Assembly: GCF_027484705.1 (NCBI RefSeq)
Contig: NZ_JAIXSL010000003.1
Span: 1 to 64,000, forward strand
Reading direction: 5' to 3'
DNA length: 64,000 nucleotides
Source: Flavobacterium sp.
GTDB taxonomy: Bacteria; Bacteroidota; Bacteroidia; Flavobacteriales; Flavobacteriaceae
Made by a program: the position numbers and the translations under genes. Below the pieces are notes generated by a model. It saw nothing but the letters and a program-made list of their open reading frames with translations. It was not told where the DNA came from and searched no databases. This document shows positions 61,732 to 64,000 of the stretch, one piece after another; positions within the stretch are counted from its first letter, which is position 1; every line of letters starts with the position of its first letter.

Positions 61732-64000
61732 TTATTTCTCCATGTAAGCTTCTATTGGAGCGCAACTGCAGATCAGGTTTCTGTCGCCATACGCATCATC
61801 AGCACGACGCACGCTTGGCCAGAATTTGTTTTCTAAGATATAATCCAATGGGAAAGCTGCTTGTTCGCGCGTGTATGGGAAATTCCAGGTTTCGGCAGTC
61901 AGCATCGCTAAAGTGTGCGGCGAATTTTTCAAAACATTGTTTGGTTGGTCAGCATTTGCAGCTTCAATTTCTTTTCTGATCGAAATCATCGCTTCGCAAA
62001 AACGGTCGAGTTCTTCTAAGTTTTCACTTTCTGTTGGTTCAATCATTAAGGTTCCTGCTACCGGGAATGAAACCGTCGGCGCATGGAAACCATAATCCAT
62101 CAGACGTTTTGCGATGTCGGTTACTTCAATACCTTTTTGTTTGAACGGACGGCATTCGAGAATCATTTCGTGTGCCGCGCGTCCCATTTCACCGCTGTAT
62201 AAAGTATCGTAATGGCCGTTGAGTCTTTCTTTGATGTAATTGGCGTTCAGGATTGCATATTTGGTAGCATCAGTAACGCCTTCAGCGCCCAACATCGAGA
62301 TATAACCATAAGAAATCAAGCAAACCAAAGCCGAACCCCAAGGTGCCGCAGAAATTGCTGTAATCGGAGTGCTTCCACCAGTTGGAATAACCGGATTCGT
62401 CGGTAAAAACGGTACCAATTGAGGAGCGACACATATCGGTCCAACACCTGGGCCACCACCACCGTGAGGAATCGCGAAGGTTTTATGCAAATTCAAATGG
62501 CAAACATCCGCGCCAATCGTAGCTGGGTTTGTCAATCCGACCTGAGCGTTCATATTCGCGCCGTCCATATAAACCTGACCGCCATTGTCATGAATGATTT
62601 TCGTCACCTCAATGATTGAAGCTTCGTAAACACCATGCGTCGATGGGTAAGTCACCATCAAACATGATAAATTGTCTTTGTGTAAAATCGCTTTTTCTCT
62701 TAAATCCTCCACATCGATGTTTCCGTTTTCCAACGTTTTGGTCACGACTACTTGCATTCCAGCCATCGCAGCCGAAGCCGGATTGGTTCCGTGCGCCGAA
62801 GAAGGAATCAAAGCAATATTTCTGTGATGGTCGCCACGCGATTGGTGGTAAGCACGAATCACCATTAATCCTGCATATTCGCCTTGCGCTCCGGAATTAG
62901 GCTGTAAAGTCGTTCCTGCAAAACCCGTGATGATGTTGAGTTGGTGCTCTAATTTTTTGAGCATTTCCTGATAACCCTGCACCTGATCAAGCGGCGCAAA
63001 CGGGTGGATATTGTTCCATTGCGGATTGCTCAAAGGCAGCATTTCAGCGGCGGCATTGAGTTTCATCGTACACGAACCCAAAGAAATCATCGAATGGTTC
63101 AACGACAAATCTTTACGCTCCAAAATTTTGATGTAACGCATGAGCGCACTTTCCGAATGGTAGTAATTGAATACTTCGTGCTGTAAAAAAGCTGAAGTTC
63201 TTTCTAAATTTTGTGGAAAATGAATCGCATCGAGTAAAGTGTCAAACTTTGAAAAAGGTTTTCCGTGCGCCAAAGCAAAAACCGAAACGATATCATTCAA
63301 ATCATTGATACTTGTCGTTTCATTTAAAGAAATCGAAACCGTCTGGTCATCGATATAATTGAAATTGATTTCATGCTGTTCGGCAATTGGGCGCACTTTC
63401 TTCGCATCGGTTTTCACTACAATCGTATCGAAATAAGCCGTATTGGTTTGATACAAGCCTAATTTTTCCAGTTCGTTGGCCAAAGTAGCTGTCGAAGCGT
63501 GTACTTTTTTAGCGATATATTTCAAGCCTTTTGGCCCATGATAGACGGCGTACATTCCAGCCATAACAGCTAGTAAAACCTGAGCGGTACAAATGTTTGA
63601 AGTCGCTTTATCCCTTTTGATGTGCTGCTCTCTGGTCTGCAAAGCCATACGCAAAGCGCGGTTGCCATTCGTATCAACAGTAACACCGATGATTCTTCCG
63701 GGCATGCTTCTTTTGTATTCATCTTTCGTCGCAAAATAAGCGGCGTGCGGTCCGCCGTAACCCAAAGGAATTCCGAAACGTTGGGTAGTTCCAACCACCA
63801 CATCAGCGCCCATTTCTCCGGGAGGCGTCAATTGTACCAAGCTTAAAATATCGGCGGCAACGGCTACTTTAATTTCGTTCAATTTGGCTTTTGCGATGAA
63901 TCCTGAGTAATCATAAATTTGACCGTGTTTCCCCGGATATTGTAAAATCGCTCCGAAGAAATCGTTGGAAAAATCGAAAGTTTCGTGGTTTCCGATCACC
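61732..64000 (-). CDS. gcvP: Glycine dehydrogenase (decarboxylating), C-terminal 755 residues
   Basis: The PLP-dependent P-protein of the glycine cleavage system. The visible 755 residues include [21 protein letters not shown] with the PLP-lysine and [15 protein letters not shown]. The gene starts beyond the right edge; about 195 N-terminal residues of a normal protein of about 950 are outside. The 3' end is intact and closed by a terminator. The window edge, not a mutation, causes the truncation. Confidence 0.95.
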   Translation of the reverse strand, partial: VIGNHETFDFSNDFFGAILQYPGKHGQIYDYSGFIAKAKLNEIKVAVAADILSLVQLTPPGEMGADVVVGTTQRFGIPLGYGGPHAAYFATKDEYKRSMPGRIIGVTVDTNGNRALRMALQTREQHIKRDKATSNICTAQVLLAVMAGMYAVYHGPKGLKYIAKKVHASTATLANELEKLGLYQTNTAYFDTIVVKTDAKKVRPIAEQHEINFNYIDDQTVSISLNETTSINDLNDIVSVFALAHGKPFSKFDTLLDAIHFPQNLERTSAFLQHEVFNYYHSESALMRYIKILERKDLSLNHSMISLGSCTMKLNAAAEMLPLSNPQWNNIHPFAPLDQVQGYQEMLKKLEHQLNIITGFAGTTLQPNSGAQGEYAGLMVIRAYHQSRGDHHRNIALIPSSAHGTNPASAAMAGMQVVVTKTLENGNIDVEDLREKAILHKDNLSCLMVTYPSTHGVYEASIIEVTKIIHDNGGQVYMDGANMNAQVGLTNPATIGADVCHLNLHKTFAIPHGGGGPGVGPICVAPQLVPFLPTNPVIPTGGSTPITAISAAPWGSALVCLISYGYISMLGAEGVTDATKYAILNANYIKERLNGHYDTLYSGEMGRAAHEMILECRPFKQKGIEVTDIAKRLMDYGFHAPTVSFPVAGTLMIEPTESENLEELDRFCEAMISIRKEIEAANADQPNNVLKNSPHTLAMLTAETWNFPYTREQAAFPLDYILENKFWPSVRRADDAYGDRNLICSCAPIEAYMEK

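Noticed and set aside
61664..61765. N-terminal extension of the truncated haemoglobin
   Set aside because: It overlaps the gcvP terminator and the gcvP 3' end; the globin begins at MNDIQNQDD.

Overview
The window looks like a chromosome segment of a Flavobacterium-like member of the Flavobacteriaceae (Bacteroidota). The evidence is the gene content and signals: the gliding/type IX secretion cluster porV-porU-gldJ beside murF, proteins with type A and type B type IX secretion C-terminal domains, a TAnnTTTG type -7 promoter motif upstream of several genes, AT-rich intergenic DNA, and a pyruvate dehydrogenase E1alpha-E2 pair without an adjacent E1beta. No plasmid, integrated phage, IS element, CRISPR array or rRNA operon is visible. 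Almost all of it is ordinary core chromosome with several lineage-specific patches.

Layout. 1-4.7 kb: a FISUMP lipoprotein, a minus-strand AhpD-like / DUF1348 / AraC module and an M1 aminopeptidase lipoprotein. 4.8-17.3 kb: pdhC-pdhA, cdd, porV, porU, gldJ, murF and an endolysin-like protein. 17.3-21.5 kb: a patch of small unknown genes around a NarL-type two-component system. 21.5-25.6 kb: outer-membrane phospholipase A and a HlyD/FtsX/LolD-like transporter, followed by two tRNA-Val genes. 25.9-31.7 kb: folC, exbB-exbD, a convergent tonB-like gene, glutamate dehydrogenase and anmK. 31.9-39 kb: a secreted type A T9SS protein, acyl-CoA dehydrogenase, Crp/Fnr regulator, YHS and DoxX proteins, DinB, an NRDE protein, and an ATP-grasp ligase abutting a LysE-like exporter. 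39-43.6 kb: a LytTR/propeller-sensor two-component system, a T9SS C-terminal relic and two small membrane proteins. 43.8-47.1 kb: a LipL32-family protein behind a textbook promoter, an SDR, an SprT-like protease and a GDP-mannose pyrophosphorylase. 47.3-55.1 kb: two giant tandem type B T9SS surface proteins. 55.1-64 kb: MlaF-MlaE, a glycosyltransferase, two WG-repeat paralogues around a methyltransferase, a KASIII-like enzyme, a truncated haemoglobin and the C-terminal 755 residues of gcvP, which runs off the right edge.

How the parts fit. PorU and PorV are outer-membrane parts of the T9SS attachment complex, GldJ is a gliding-motor lipoprotein, and the proteins at 31.9 kb and 47.3-55.1 kb are likely cargo of that machine. 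The ExbB/ExbD/TonB set, PldA, the MlaEF pair, the HlyD/MacB-like pump and PorV all concern the outer membrane.

Most unusual items: (1) a three-copy intergenic element of about 95-130 bp (737-866 minus, 37187-37281 plus, 56735-56832 plus) with complementary ends and a variable central hairpin, each copy within 5-11 bp of a stop codon; (2) a LipL32-family protein, a family best known from Leptospira; (3) a tRNA-Val(GAC) gene with C instead of U at position 33; (4) an ATP-grasp ligase/LysE exporter gene pair with no intergenic base; (5) a shared ATTACGTA-containing motif in front of the unknown genes that flank the NarL-type two-component system. No complete, clearly new multi-gene system was found; items 1 and 4 are the best candidates.
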